Shown: one piece after another, positions 25,268 through 33,162 of the stretch
Layout of the letters: each line of letters opens with the position of its first letter
Numbering within the stretch: position 1 is the first letter of the stretch
NCBI RefSeq assembly: GCF_902150045.1
Contig: NZ_CABFVU010000002.1
Location: 266,001-330,000, forward strand
Direction of reading: 5' to 3'
DNA length: 64,000 bases
DNA from: Chitinophaga polysaccharea
GTDB taxonomy: Bacteria > Bacteroidota > Bacteroidia > Chitinophagales > Chitinophagaceae
Translations under genes and position numbers: made by a program
Notes under the pieces: generated by a model
Database searches by the model: none
Seen by the model: only the letters and a program-made list of their open reading frames with translations
Told to the model about the DNA's origin: nothing

Positions 25268-26722
25268 CTACTTTGACCGGTCTTCTAAAACCTTAAATGG
25301 TATTATCGTCATCACACCTTCATTGTTAACCGGCCACGACTGAACAATGACCTCGATATCAAGCCCCAGATTTTTAATCGCACTATAAAGTCCCCGCTGC
25401 CGGGGGCTAGCCTTCCTTTGCGCACCGTCTGTCGGAATCCATACAAGGTCGTCTTGAAATAGCATTTTTTCAGAGGGGAAATAATATATCAGGTAATCAT
25501 CAGTATGCATGGATTGTTTACCGATATGATAAATATTCAAAGCAAAGCTGCTGTCGGCTATTCGGAGGCTGTCTTTAATCAATAGCGTCTTTAATGGCTT
25601 AGCCTCCAGCTGCAGTTTGTCGGGATTTAAGGAGTGTTGTGCAGTAATCAGGGATTGGACATAAGACAGGTTCTCCGGTACTGTTAGTATACTTGCACCC
25701 GCGTGGACAAAAGAACGGATACCACCAATGTAATGGGGATGGTGATGGCCAAATACGAAGTATCTTATAGGTAAACCTGGCGCAATTTTTCGGGCTTCAT
25801 TGATAATCAGGTCCCCGTTTTCGCTATTGAGCGGCGCTTCGGCCACTAGTACAAAATCTTTGAATACAACAATCATTGACCGGTCGTCCGTGTGTTTAAG
25901 CTCGGCAAAATAGATATGATCTGAATACCTGGTAACATTGACTTCCGTCTTTACGGCCTGCTCTTCCGTTAGTTTATATCCTTCGGGACTATACAGCTCC
26001 TGTGGTGCCACGGGAATCTTTTCTTTCCGGGTTAGGAAGACCGTATCCTGCAATCGTTTATTGTTTTTACTAATCGTTACCCTTGCAGGATATGATAATG
26101 TACCGAATTGACGATAATCACTATAATGATACACATCGGTAAGATCACCATAAAGGCCGTCATAGTACCGTACTTGTATGCTATCCAACGTGTGCTTTAC
26201 TTTGCCGATAAAAAGGCTCACCCTGTAGCGGCCGATCTCCCCTGTATATACGGCATAGAACTTGTTACCAGCCGCTTCATTTATTTTTGCCGCTTTGGCA
26301 AGATGCTGTAGCAACAGAACTGGTGCATATCTTGCTGCGGTAACCGGGAATTCCTCTTTCATGCGGTAAGTGACAACAGAGTTTTGTTTATCTCCATAGT
26401 CTCTAAACTGATAGCCGAGTGCGTTAAAGTTGGTGAGCGAATAGAAAACTTTATCCCTGATACGAAGTGTGTCCTGCTTATAAAAAAAATCATTTCCGTA
26501 CCCTAAGCTTCCACGGCCGGTGTACTCCGTCGCCTGCCAAGGCACAGCATTGTGTTCAAGCTGGCTGAGCTTTTCTTCGTATGCCAGCGAGATCGGCGAC
26601 GACAATAGGGGCTTCACCTGTCTGTCAAAGCATAAGACAAGCTCATTTTTTGACTGCTGCGCCCTGGCCCCAGCTAAGCAAAATGCGTAGATTCCAAATG
26701 TCAACATCAATTTAGTTTTCAT
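25268..26722 (-). CDS. Secreted metallo-beta-lactamase-fold protein with altered metal motif, RiPP-operon member
   Basis: A signal peptide (MKTKLMLTFGIYAFCLAGARAQ) leads a protein whose last ~200 residues follow the MBL fold: strand IVVFKDFVLVAEAPLN, then VFGHHHPHYIGGI, and later HIGKQSMHTDDYLIYYFP and MLFQDDL. In active enzymes the metal motif is HxHxDH followed by GG; here it reads HHHPHY before IGG, so the Asp and last His are replaced. The protein may bind metal differently or be non-catalytic. It is the last gene of the minus-strand operon after the HlyD adaptor (18 bases). A role in peptide processing or resistance is inference. Confidence 0.75.
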   Translation of the reverse strand: MKTKLMLTFGIYAFCLAGARAQQSKNELVLCFDRQVKPLLSSPISLAYEEKLSQLEHNAVPWQATEYTGRGSLGYGNDFFYKQDTLRIRDKVFYSLTNFNALGYQFRDYGDKQNSVVTYRMKEEFPVTAARYAPVLLLQHLAKAAKINEAAGNKFYAVYTGEIGRYRVSLFIGKVKHTLDSIQVRYYDGLYGDLTDVYHYSDYRQFGTLSYPARVTISKNNKRLQDTVFLTRKEKIPVAPQELYSPEGYKLTEEQAVKTEVNVTRYSDHIYFAELKHTDDRSMIVVFKDFVLVAEAPLNSENGDLIINEARKIAPGLPIRYFVFGHHHPHYIGGIRSFVHAGASILTVPENLSYVQSLITAQHSLNPDKLQLEAKPLKTLLIKDSLRIADSSFALNIYHIGKQSMHTDDYLIYYFPSEKMLFQDDLVWIPTDGAQRKASPRQRGLYSAIKNLGLDIEVIVQSWPVNNEGVMTIIPFKVLEDRSK

Positions 26723-26740
26723 ACAGTTGTGGCTTTACAA

Positions 26741-28042
26741 TTACTGTTCCAGTTTGATAATGTTATAATAAAAGCGCTCGAGGAGTCTCATATCTTTCGT
26801 TATCACTTCGGCCCTGGCAGTCAGCCCCTGGCGAAAGAAAAGTTTTTTATGATGATTGGTGAGCAAGCCATTCGGCAAAACAATCCGGGCTATATAGGTA
26901 CTGTCTATCGGTACCGGCGAGATGTAATCTATCTCTCCTTCAACGCTGCCAAACTCCTGCCAGGGGTAGGCCTGAAATTTCAGAATTGCTTTTTGCCCCT
27001 TACTGATTTTCCCAAAGTTACCCTGGGGTATCGTTGCTTGCATATAGTATTTGTTGCCTTCCGGGACAACATAGGCTATTGTTTCACCGTTCGCCAGCTG
27101 TTCGTTCTCCTGGAAGAAACCTGTGAAAGAAAGAATGCCGGACACCGGAGCTTCCAGAAGATATTGACGCTTCCATTCGTCGATCGCGCTTTTAAGATTG
27201 TACAGGGCTTCTCGAAATAGGGTCACTTGCGTAGCTACCTGATTATCCAGATCCAGTATTTCTTTCTCCTTCTCGATCTTCAGGGACTGATTGGCCAGGA
27301 TACTGGATTGTACCTGCGGAAGCGGAAGTTTCTTGCTGATGGCCGCGCTGTTCATTTGCCGGTATTCCTGTTGCGAGATAACGCCATCCTGCAACAACTG
27401 TTTATGGATATCCAGTGTTTTTTGACTCAATACCATATCCTGACTATATAGTTCCTGTTGCTGCTGTAATGCGGCCTTCGATTGATTTAAGGTTGTGATG
27501 TCACTATGTAATAATGCTTTTTTCTTCCCCGCATAATTTCCCAGTACATAGTCCCGGAAGGGCACATAAGCCTGTGCGAAGGCCTGGAAGGCCATTTGCA
27601 GTTCTCCCAGGTCGGCAAAATCTTCCCCTGCCAGTAGTTTCACGCCGGTGTAATCATTTTTATTGACTGAATGACATACCGAATCTACGAGGGTGGACAA
27701 CCGGGTTACCTTATTCCAGTCGGCGGTAGTTTCCATAAAACCAATGATTTCCTTAGCCTGCACATGGTTGCTGTTTTGCCGGAACAGCTTTAGTAATTTC
27801 CCGTTTTGTCGTACCACGATGGCCTTGGGCGCATCTGTCCCGGTGAGAACCGCTGAGGTGGTTACGATTTCCGGATATCTGATAAACCAGGCAATAAAAA
27901 GCAAGAGCACGACGGCAAAAACGATCATGACGCTTCCGTTTCGGATAATGAAATCCGGTCTATTGGATACGATGTCATTAATCGCAGTGGAAAAATCAGG
28001 ACTTTGACTTTCGGGTGCTTCAATAGGTTCCAGTTCTGGCAT
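26741..28042 (-). CDS. HlyD-family membrane fusion protein (peptide export adaptor)
   Basis: A cytosolic N-terminus is followed by one transmembrane segment (VMIVFAVVLLLFIAWFI, about residues 38-54), a lipoyl/barrel-sandwich half-motif (IVVRQNGKLLKLF), a long coiled-coil hairpin (residues ~150-290) and the returning half-motif (EAPVSGILSF). The C-terminal beta-barrel includes KISKGQKAILKFQAYPW. Such adaptors link a peptidase-containing ABC exporter to the cell envelope. The gene begins six bases after the ABC transporter stop, so they form one unit. Confidence 0.9.
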   Translation of the reverse strand: MPELEPIEAPESQSPDFSTAINDIVSNRPDFIIRNGSVMIVFAVVLLLFIAWFIRYPEIVTTSAVLTGTDAPKAIVVRQNGKLLKLFRQNSNHVQAKEIIGFMETTADWNKVTRLSTLVDSVCHSVNKNDYTGVKLLAGEDFADLGELQMAFQAFAQAYVPFRDYVLGNYAGKKKALLHSDITTLNQSKAALQQQQELYSQDMVLSQKTLDIHKQLLQDGVISQQEYRQMNSAAISKKLPLPQVQSSILANQSLKIEKEKEILDLDNQVATQVTLFREALYNLKSAIDEWKRQYLLEAPVSGILSFTGFFQENEQLANGETIAYVVPEGNKYYMQATIPQGNFGKISKGQKAILKFQAYPWQEFGSVEGEIDYISPVPIDSTYIARIVLPNGLLTNHHKKLFFRQGLTARAEVITKDMRLLERFYYNIIKLEQ

Positions 28043-28048
28043 AGTATA

Positions 28049-30253
28049 TTAGTTGCCCAATTCCAGTTGGTTTTTAACGAGATTAAAATAATACCCTTTC
28101 TGCCTTATGAGGTCACTGTGCTGACCCTGCTCAACAATTACGCCGTTTTCCAGCACAATAATGTTGTCTGCATTTTTTACGGTACTGAGCCTGTGGGCAA
28201 CGACAACAACGGTCTTGCCCTGGAAGAACTGCTGCAAATTGTCGATGATTACTTTTTCATTATTGGCATCCAAAGCGCTGGTCGCTTCATCAAAGAAAAT
28301 GTAATCGGGATCCTTATATACAGCCCTTGCGATCAGGATACGCTGTACCTGGCCACCGCTCAACGACATACCGCTTCGCCCGATCTTTGTATTGAATCCA
28401 AGGGGCAGGCCATCAATCAATTCAAGAATATTGGCGATTCTGGCGGCATTTTTCATACGTCCATAATCTATGTCGGCTTCAGAGTCTGATTCGGAAATAT
28501 TTTTAGCGATAGTATCGGCAAAAAGAAATCCGTCCTGCATGACCACGCCGCAATAACTGCGGAGCAGTTTATTCCCGTATTTGCGCAGATCGTTTTCTCC
28601 AAGCTGTATATTGCCGGTTGTTGGATCAAAGAATTTGAGAAGCATTTTCAACAGTGTGGTCTTACCACTTCCGCTGGCGCCTACGATCGCCGTTACTTTT
28701 TGATTAGGCACCGTCATATTGATATCGCGCAATACCCAAGGTGAACTTGAACTCCCATACTGGAAGCCGACAGCATGAAAGGATATCGTTTTGTTTTCAG
28801 GCAGACGGTCCTTTATTACAATTTCTGAATTATGCTCTTCATCGGGCATGGTGAAAATTTCGTCGAGTCGTTCAAAGCTAAGCTTAGAATCCTGCCAGGA
28901 TTGGATAAAGCCAATCAAACCGGAGATTGGGGCATTCAGCTGTCCTACCATGAACTGTACTGACAATAAGGCGCCAAGGGAAATATCGCCGTTCAGTACA
29001 GCTTTTGCTGCAATAAACGTGATAATAATATTCATAAGCTGGATAATGAAACTACTTCCGACATCCTGTGCCTGGGAAAGGGACAGGCTTTTTTCCGATA
29101 GTCTGAAAAGCCGGGCCTGGATAGCCTCCCATTCCCACCTTCTTCTTTTCTCCGATCCATTTAGCTTTATCTCCTGCATACCGTTCAGCATCTGAATAAT
29201 TGTCGTGGAGTTATAGGAAGACTGGTCGAAGCGCTTGTAATCCAATATCGCCCTTTTCTTCATGAATAGCCGGATCCAAAGCACATTCAATATTGAAGCC
29301 AGCAGAAATACAAGAAAGATATAAACATTGTATATGCAAAGAACAATACCATAGATGACGATATTGATTAACGAGAAAAGAATAGATATTGTCGTAGAAG
29401 ACAGGAAATTCTGGATTCTATTATTATCCTGTATCCGCTGTAACAGGTCGCCGATATTCTTAGATTCAAAGAAACTGATCTTTAGCCGCATTACTTTCAT
29501 CAGGAAGTTGGAAAGTAACTTCAGGTTCATTCTTCCTGTAATGAAAAGTAGTATCCTGGCTCGGATCACCTCTACGGAATATCTTGCTATAAACAATACA
29601 AGCTGCGCTACCAGGATGAGGTTGATAACGTTGATGTCGTTATAGTTGATCCCCTTATCCACGATAAGTTGCGTAAGGAATGGAAATACAAGCTGGATCG
29701 CCGTACCTAAAAGTAATCCTGCAAACAACTGAAACAACAATCTGCGATGCGGCTTAACATAAGCAAGCAATGTGCCCGTAAATTCTCTTTTTTTATCACT
29801 CCGTTCTGCTAAACTATGATCGTCTTCATAACCTGGCAAAGGCTCCAGTACCAATACAGCGCCTTCCCGATCCTTATTGGGCAGCCATCCGTTCAGGAAC
29901 TCCTGGTGCGTATAGGTAATAAGACCGAAGCCAGGATCCGCAACCTCGATCTTATCCTTCCGGATCTCGACTATAACAATAAAATGACGTTGCCTCCAGA
30001 AAGCAATGCAGGGTAAAGGAATATCATTAGATAACATCTCGAAGTCTGCAGACAAGGCCAGGCTTTGCATGCCGATTGCCTCTGCGGCATCTGCAAGTCC
30101 GCCAAAAGTAGCCCCATCCCTGCCAATATGTGTCTTTTCCCGGAGTGCTTCCCGGGTAATCGCTTTCCCATAATGTTTTGCAATCATCCTCAGACAGGTC
30201 GGTCCACAGTCATGCGTATCCAGTTGTTTGTAAAATTGAAATTTTTTAGGCAC
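28049..30253 (-). CDS. C39 peptidase-containing ABC exporter (double-glycine leader processing)
   Basis: Domain order is N-terminal C39 peptidase (residues 1-~140), six-helix ABC transmembrane domain (~160-450) and ATPase. The peptidase triad is intact: Cys16 (HDCGPTC), His90 (QRHFIVIV) and Asp106 (VADPG). The ATPase has Walker A GASGSGKTT, signature LSGGQ and Walker B YIFFDEATSALD. These transporters cut precursor peptides after a Gly-Gly motif and export the core. A suitable double-glycine peptide is encoded upstream at 31752-31880. The gene is followed at once by its HlyD adaptor. Confidence 0.95.
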   Translation of the reverse strand: MPKKFQFYKQLDTHDCGPTCLRMIAKHYGKAITREALREKTHIGRDGATFGGLADAAEAIGMQSLALSADFEMLSNDIPLPCIAFWRQRHFIVIVEIRKDKIEVADPGFGLITYTHQEFLNGWLPNKDREGAVLVLEPLPGYEDDHSLAERSDKKREFTGTLLAYVKPHRRLLFQLFAGLLLGTAIQLVFPFLTQLIVDKGINYNDINVINLILVAQLVLFIARYSVEVIRARILLFITGRMNLKLLSNFLMKVMRLKISFFESKNIGDLLQRIQDNNRIQNFLSSTTISILFSLINIVIYGIVLCIYNVYIFLVFLLASILNVLWIRLFMKKRAILDYKRFDQSSYNSTTIIQMLNGMQEIKLNGSEKRRRWEWEAIQARLFRLSEKSLSLSQAQDVGSSFIIQLMNIIITFIAAKAVLNGDISLGALLSVQFMVGQLNAPISGLIGFIQSWQDSKLSFERLDEIFTMPDEEHNSEIVIKDRLPENKTISFHAVGFQYGSSSSPWVLRDINMTVPNQKVTAIVGASGSGKTTLLKMLLKFFDPTTGNIQLGENDLRKYGNKLLRSYCGVVMQDGFLFADTIAKNISESDSEADIDYGRMKNAARIANILELIDGLPLGFNTKIGRSGMSLSGGQVQRILIARAVYKDPDYIFFDEATSALDANNEKVIIDNLQQFFQGKTVVVVAHRLSTVKNADNIIVLENGVIVEQGQHSDLIRQKGYYFNLVKNQLELGN

Positions 30254-30265
30254 AATACGTTTTAC

Positions 30266-30346
30266 TTAAGGGTTGGTTTGTTTTTTTGATTTCATGTTAT
30301 TGGGTACTTGTCGTTCACTTTTGTATCGTTCGCTGTCTGTTTCCAT
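30266..30346 (-). CDS. Possible 26-codon peptide between the HxxxH enzyme and exporter genes
   Basis: A short frame with ATG at 30346 and stop 12 bases before the ABC transporter start encodes a polar, charged peptide (ETDSERYKSERQVPNN, ending SKKQTNP). It has no double-glycine motif. The same frame is open for about 16 codons upstream of the ATG without a start. It may be a small accessory peptide, a leader, or chance. Listed because of its position in the operon. Confidence 0.3.
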   Translation of the reverse strand: METDSERYKSERQVPNNMKSKKQTNP

Positions 30347-30414
30347 AAAGGAAAGATCAGCAGGTTTTGGAAGCCCCAGCAGCAGTATATCGTTGCAGGC
30401 TTATTATCGGCTTT

Positions 30415-31593
30415 TTATACTGGCTGAAGATTTGTGTTTAGCGCAGAAAATCTGTCGAACTTGAATATATACGGTTGGTTGCTATAATCCAGTTCGTGAA
30501 GAAGGTGCCTGTATTTCCAGTACAGCCGGTCGTATCCCTCCTTAAACTGATCAAAATACGCAAAGCCAGCAGCGGAAAGTATTCTCCGGTCATTTATATA
30601 ACCAAGGTCGCACCGGAACTTATTCATATAGAACCCTAGTCTCCCCAGTGCTTCCCGGTATTGTTTTCCGCTAAAAAGAGCATGTTCCAGACACCGGTCC
30701 AGGCAGGACAATATGCAGGTGTATGTAAAGAGGCCATGAAAAATGCCATATACTTTTCTGCCTTCCCATTCCACACCACTGAAGTCCTTCAGTGGCGTAT
30801 CCCGGGAGACCCTTAAAAAGTTCTCGGGATGTAGGGTCAATGCATAAAAGACAAGATGGCCGCATTGATGAGCAAGGTCATCTACAAAAAAAACTTCGTC
30901 GTGATCCTGGTTTTCGATATTCAGGAATGCGGTTCCGTAGTAGTCCAGCGCAGCCATCGATACCTGGTGTTCACTGTTGAATAGAGTAACCTCCCGACAA
31001 GTCATAGACATGGCGTGATACAGATCAGGCACCATTTGCTTTATGATATCTAACCCTTCCTCACAGCTCTTTTGAAAGGTTGCCGTGGTTTCTGCAACTG
31101 CTTCCAAGAAAGGCGTACCAAAACTCTTAGTCAGTAATTCAGGAACATGGTTGCATAATTTTATTGACGTACCGGACAGGTAGCGATCTTCCATTTTTTC
31201 AAGACTTACAATTTCTGCATCGCTTTTGAAATAAGGTACTTTTGCCTGATTGTCCCAGTGAAGCGTGAGGTGCTGATGTGGATGGTATTTATAACAACCA
31301 TAATTGGGCAGGTTGATTGTTCCGAACTGGTCGGCAAATACTTTAACACCCGAATCTTTATACTCGTCTGGCCGATACCCCCAGAGGATTTGCTCGAGCG
31401 GTGACGCGTTACCCGCTTGCTGTCCGACCAGAAAATGAAAAATGAGTGCGGGCTCCAGGAACGTTGACTCATTATCGAAATCCAGGCGGTCAAAAATATC
31501 CGGATTTACCTGAAGCAGGTGTAGCTTCATCCATTCTGAAAGCTCGTTAAGACCGTTTTCGATAATTTGCGGTTCAATGGTAAAAGCTAACAT
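30415..31593 (-). CDS. Putative RiPP-modifying enzyme related to HExxH-motif peptide hydroxylases, with HQCGH
   Basis: The 392-residue soluble protein has the motif LAHQCGHLVFYAL with His242 and His246, followed about 40 residues later by KVYGIFHGLFTYTCIL (His286). This layout, an H-x-x-x-H helix, then a G-x-x-HG-x-x-(T/A)-(Y/F) helix, is what I recall of the HExxH family found next to RiPP precursors (TIGR04267), some of which are iron/2-oxoglutarate hydroxylases. Here Glu is replaced by Gln, which argues against a zinc peptidase. The gene lies between the double-glycine peptide gene and the exporter. The substrate would be the peptide core (Asp, His, Asn residues). The function is inferred, not shown. 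Confidence 0.55.
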   Translation of the reverse strand: MLAFTIEPQIIENGLNELSEWMKLHLLQVNPDIFDRLDFDNESTFLEPALIFHFLVGQQAGNASPLEQILWGYRPDEYKDSGVKVFADQFGTINLPNYGCYKYHPHQHLTLHWDNQAKVPYFKSDAEIVSLEKMEDRYLSGTSIKLCNHVPELLTKSFGTPFLEAVAETTATFQKSCEEGLDIIKQMVPDLYHAMSMTCREVTLFNSEHQVSMAALDYYGTAFLNIENQDHDEVFFVDDLAHQCGHLVFYALTLHPENFLRVSRDTPLKDFSGVEWEGRKVYGIFHGLFTYTCILSCLDRCLEHALFSGKQYREALGRLGFYMNKFRCDLGYINDRRILSAAGFAYFDQFKEGYDRLYWKYRHLLHELDYSNQPYIFKFDRFSALNTNLQPV

Positions 31594-31665
31594 GTTAAAA
31601 GTTATAGGTTTTCTGGTCTATGATGATGTCAATAAACAAGGCTTATTTATAGGGTGCTAAGGAAA

Positions 31666-31690
31666 GAAGCTGACAGCAACTGTCAGCTTC
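31666..31690. terminator. Perfect 11-bp stem-loop after the precursor gene (partial terminator or stabiliser)
   Basis: GAAGCTGACAG (31666-31676) pairs perfectly with CTGTCAGCTTC (31680-31690) across a three-base loop. Read on the minus strand it is followed by a weak T-rich run. It sits between the peptide gene and the 392-aa enzyme gene, where partial terminators often raise precursor expression above that of the downstream enzymes. Confidence 0.65.
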
Positions 31691-31751
31691 CCACCTTGAA
31701 AATGTATGATTTCCAGAAAACACAAACGTGTTTCTGTTCATCGGTTAAAGA

Positions 31752-31880
31752 TTAACCATTGTTGCCAACGTGGCAATCTGCGGCTACGCCGCCTTTAATG
31801 GCTTCAACATTCTGAAGGATGTTTGTGGTTGCGGCTTTTGCTTTCAGCTCTTCCAGAGAAAGCTTCTTGTTTTGTTGCAT
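31752..31880 (-). CDS. Double-glycine-leader RiPP/bacteriocin-like precursor peptide, 42 aa
   Basis: This short gene encodes a leader starting MQQNKKLSLEELKAKA, an amphipathic stretch NILQNVEAIK, a Gly30-Gly31 site, and an 11-residue core VAADCHVGNNG. The Lys-rich start with LSLEELKAKA and the GG ending fit the Bacteroidota double-glycine natural-product leaders (TIGR04149-like) cut by C39 exporters. The core has one Cys, one Asp, one His and two Asn and no Ser or Thr, so lanthionine chemistry is excluded; hydroxylation at Asp/Asn/His or Cys-based modification is possible. It is first in the operon with the HQCGH enzyme, C39 exporter, HlyD and MBL-fold genes. A hairpin follows its stop. Confidence 0.8.
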   Translation of the reverse strand: MQQNKKLSLEELKAKAATTNILQNVEAIKGGVAADCHVGNNG

Positions 31881-32653
31881 ATATATTAAGATTTAAGATT
31901 TTCCTTCCCTGTCTATCGCCATGGGACGGTTGTTCAGCGTTTGTACAAAAAAGGTAGAGAGATATTGTTTAAGAATATGAATATTTAAAAATTAGTAAAT
32001 TTTCAATTAAAGATATATCGGCACGCATTTTAAATGCACTACAAAAACATTATTTATGATAATATTAACTCTCGGGGGCATGTTTGTTTCAGCTGACAGG
32101 GCGTATACACTTCATACTCCGGAAACCTAGATCATGTCATTCCGACAGTCATTGATCAGGAAATGCATTGAATATCAACTGCAGTCATGGTCAACTAATT
32201 GCGGAATCACCTGGTCAGGCGTGTCGGAATTTCCAAGATGGCACCATTTTTGGCTGCCAAACAACAAAGGTCATATGTAATTAGCTCATCGGGCAAATAA
32301 CGCAAAGCCCAACTTTTCGGTCAACTCTGCTATTAGCACATTTCTAAATTGCTTGTATTGCTGTTGTCTTTGCTCTAATAAATCCTTTTTTTAGTTTCTG
32401 ACCGTTGCTGAAAAAATAAATGACATTTCCACATTGTGCAAACAAAAAAGTGTTCAAAGAAAATCCGAGCAGTCTTGTCATTTTTGAGTATTCAGGCATA
32501 CTTGTTTCAGAGGTTTTGCCAAACTGCAGAAGTGGTTTTTCGAAATTTAGCCCTTAGGAGATTTTCAAAAATCCAATTCATAATTTTATACTCTTGTTTT
32601 TCAACACTTTATTATCTTTCAAAATTGGCTCTAAATGATCGAATAAATTGCCC
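31881..32653. other. AT-rich intergenic region at the island edge
   Basis: About 770 bases contain no convincing gene. The part next to 31880 should hold the promoter of the peptide operon, but no clear Bacteroidota -33/-7 pair stands out. A 99-codon plus-strand frame begins at 32436 with unlikely composition. A short minus-strand frame around 32363-32490 (start MTRLLGFSLNTF) may be a fragment of something larger. No integrase was found here. Confidence 0.4.
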
Positions 32654-32678
32654 AAGTGTTCAAACCATGTCCCGAGCA
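32654..32678 (+). other. tRNA 3'-end-like fragment, candidate attachment site (right end of island)
   Basis: The sequence contains a T-loop-like TTCAAAC (32659-32665), the 3' T-stem strand CATGT and an acceptor-like CCCGAGC plus discriminator A (32671-32678). The 5' T-stem half does not pair fully and no matching 5' acceptor (GCTCGGG) lies upstream, so it is not a complete tRNA gene. It resembles the displaced 3' end left at one junction when an element integrates into a tRNA gene. The orientation implies that the element lies to the left. Confidence 0.5.
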
Positions 32679-32688
32679 CGGTACAAAA

Positions 32689-32707
32689 AGCCTGCAGTTT
32701 GCAGGCT
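32689..32707. terminator. Hairpin terminator after the tRNA-like fragment
   Basis: AGCCTGC (32689-32695) pairs with GCAGGCT (32701-32707) around AGTTT, with an A run before and a T run after, a classic intrinsic terminator usable in both directions. It directly follows the tRNA-like 3' end, as terminators do after tRNA genes. Confidence 0.8.
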
Positions 32708-32808
32708 TTTTTTATTGTGTCATTTCCGGGAATAGCAATGGATCAAGTTGAAAAGTTGGGGGATAGGATAAAAAATAGTTTTTTTGCGCCCAATTAAGAT
32801 TAATAGCC

Positions 32809-33162
32809 GTGGATAAGAATTTTAGCCTTCTGATCGAGGCCCTGCTACCAGAAGGGATTTTATATTATTTCGAGATAACTGATGCTTGTCAAAGTGAGAC
32901 TGAAATAAGTATTTATTTAGAAGAAAAGAATATTGTTCCAGCTGAGCATCAGCATAAAAAACTTCACGCCAAAGACTTTCTTCCTCCCGTTGCTGTTCAG
33001 GATTTTCCTATCCGCAGAAAGAAGGTTACTTTATATGTAAAGCGGCGTCGGTGGGAGGTTGTAGCCACCGGAGAAACAGTAACAAGAGATTGGGAAATAG
33101 TGAAAAAAGGAACGCGAATGACATTGGAATTCGGTTATTTTTTAAAAGGACTACTTAGATAA
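32809..33162 (+). CDS. ISAon1-type transposase N-terminal region protein
   Basis: The 117-residue product (FSLLIEALLPEGILYYFEITDA; then PPVAVQDFPIRRKKVTLYVKRR) matches what I know as the N-terminal region protein of ISAon1-type elements. It ends CTTAGATAA at 33162, and the transposase frame continues one base over, so the two may be joined by frameshifting. Confidence 0.75.
   Translation: MDKNFSLLIEALLPEGILYYFEITDACQSETEISIYLEEKNIVPAEHQHKKLHAKDFLPPVAVQDFPIRRKKVTLYVKRRRWEVVATGETVTRDWEIVKKGTRMTLEFGYFLKGLLR

Noticed and set aside
25268..26722. Calling the MBL-fold protein a beta-lactamase
   Set aside because: The metal motif is altered and the length and context do not fit antibiotic-resistance enzymes.
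7694..31880. One combined pathway in which the LanB modifies the 42-aa peptide
   Set aside because: The peptide core has no Ser or Thr for LanB to dehydrate, and the loci are 20 kb apart with a mobilization module between them.
32436..32735. 99-codon plus-strand frame before the ISL3 element
   Set aside because: It runs through the tRNA-like fragment and terminator hairpin and has no protein-like pattern.
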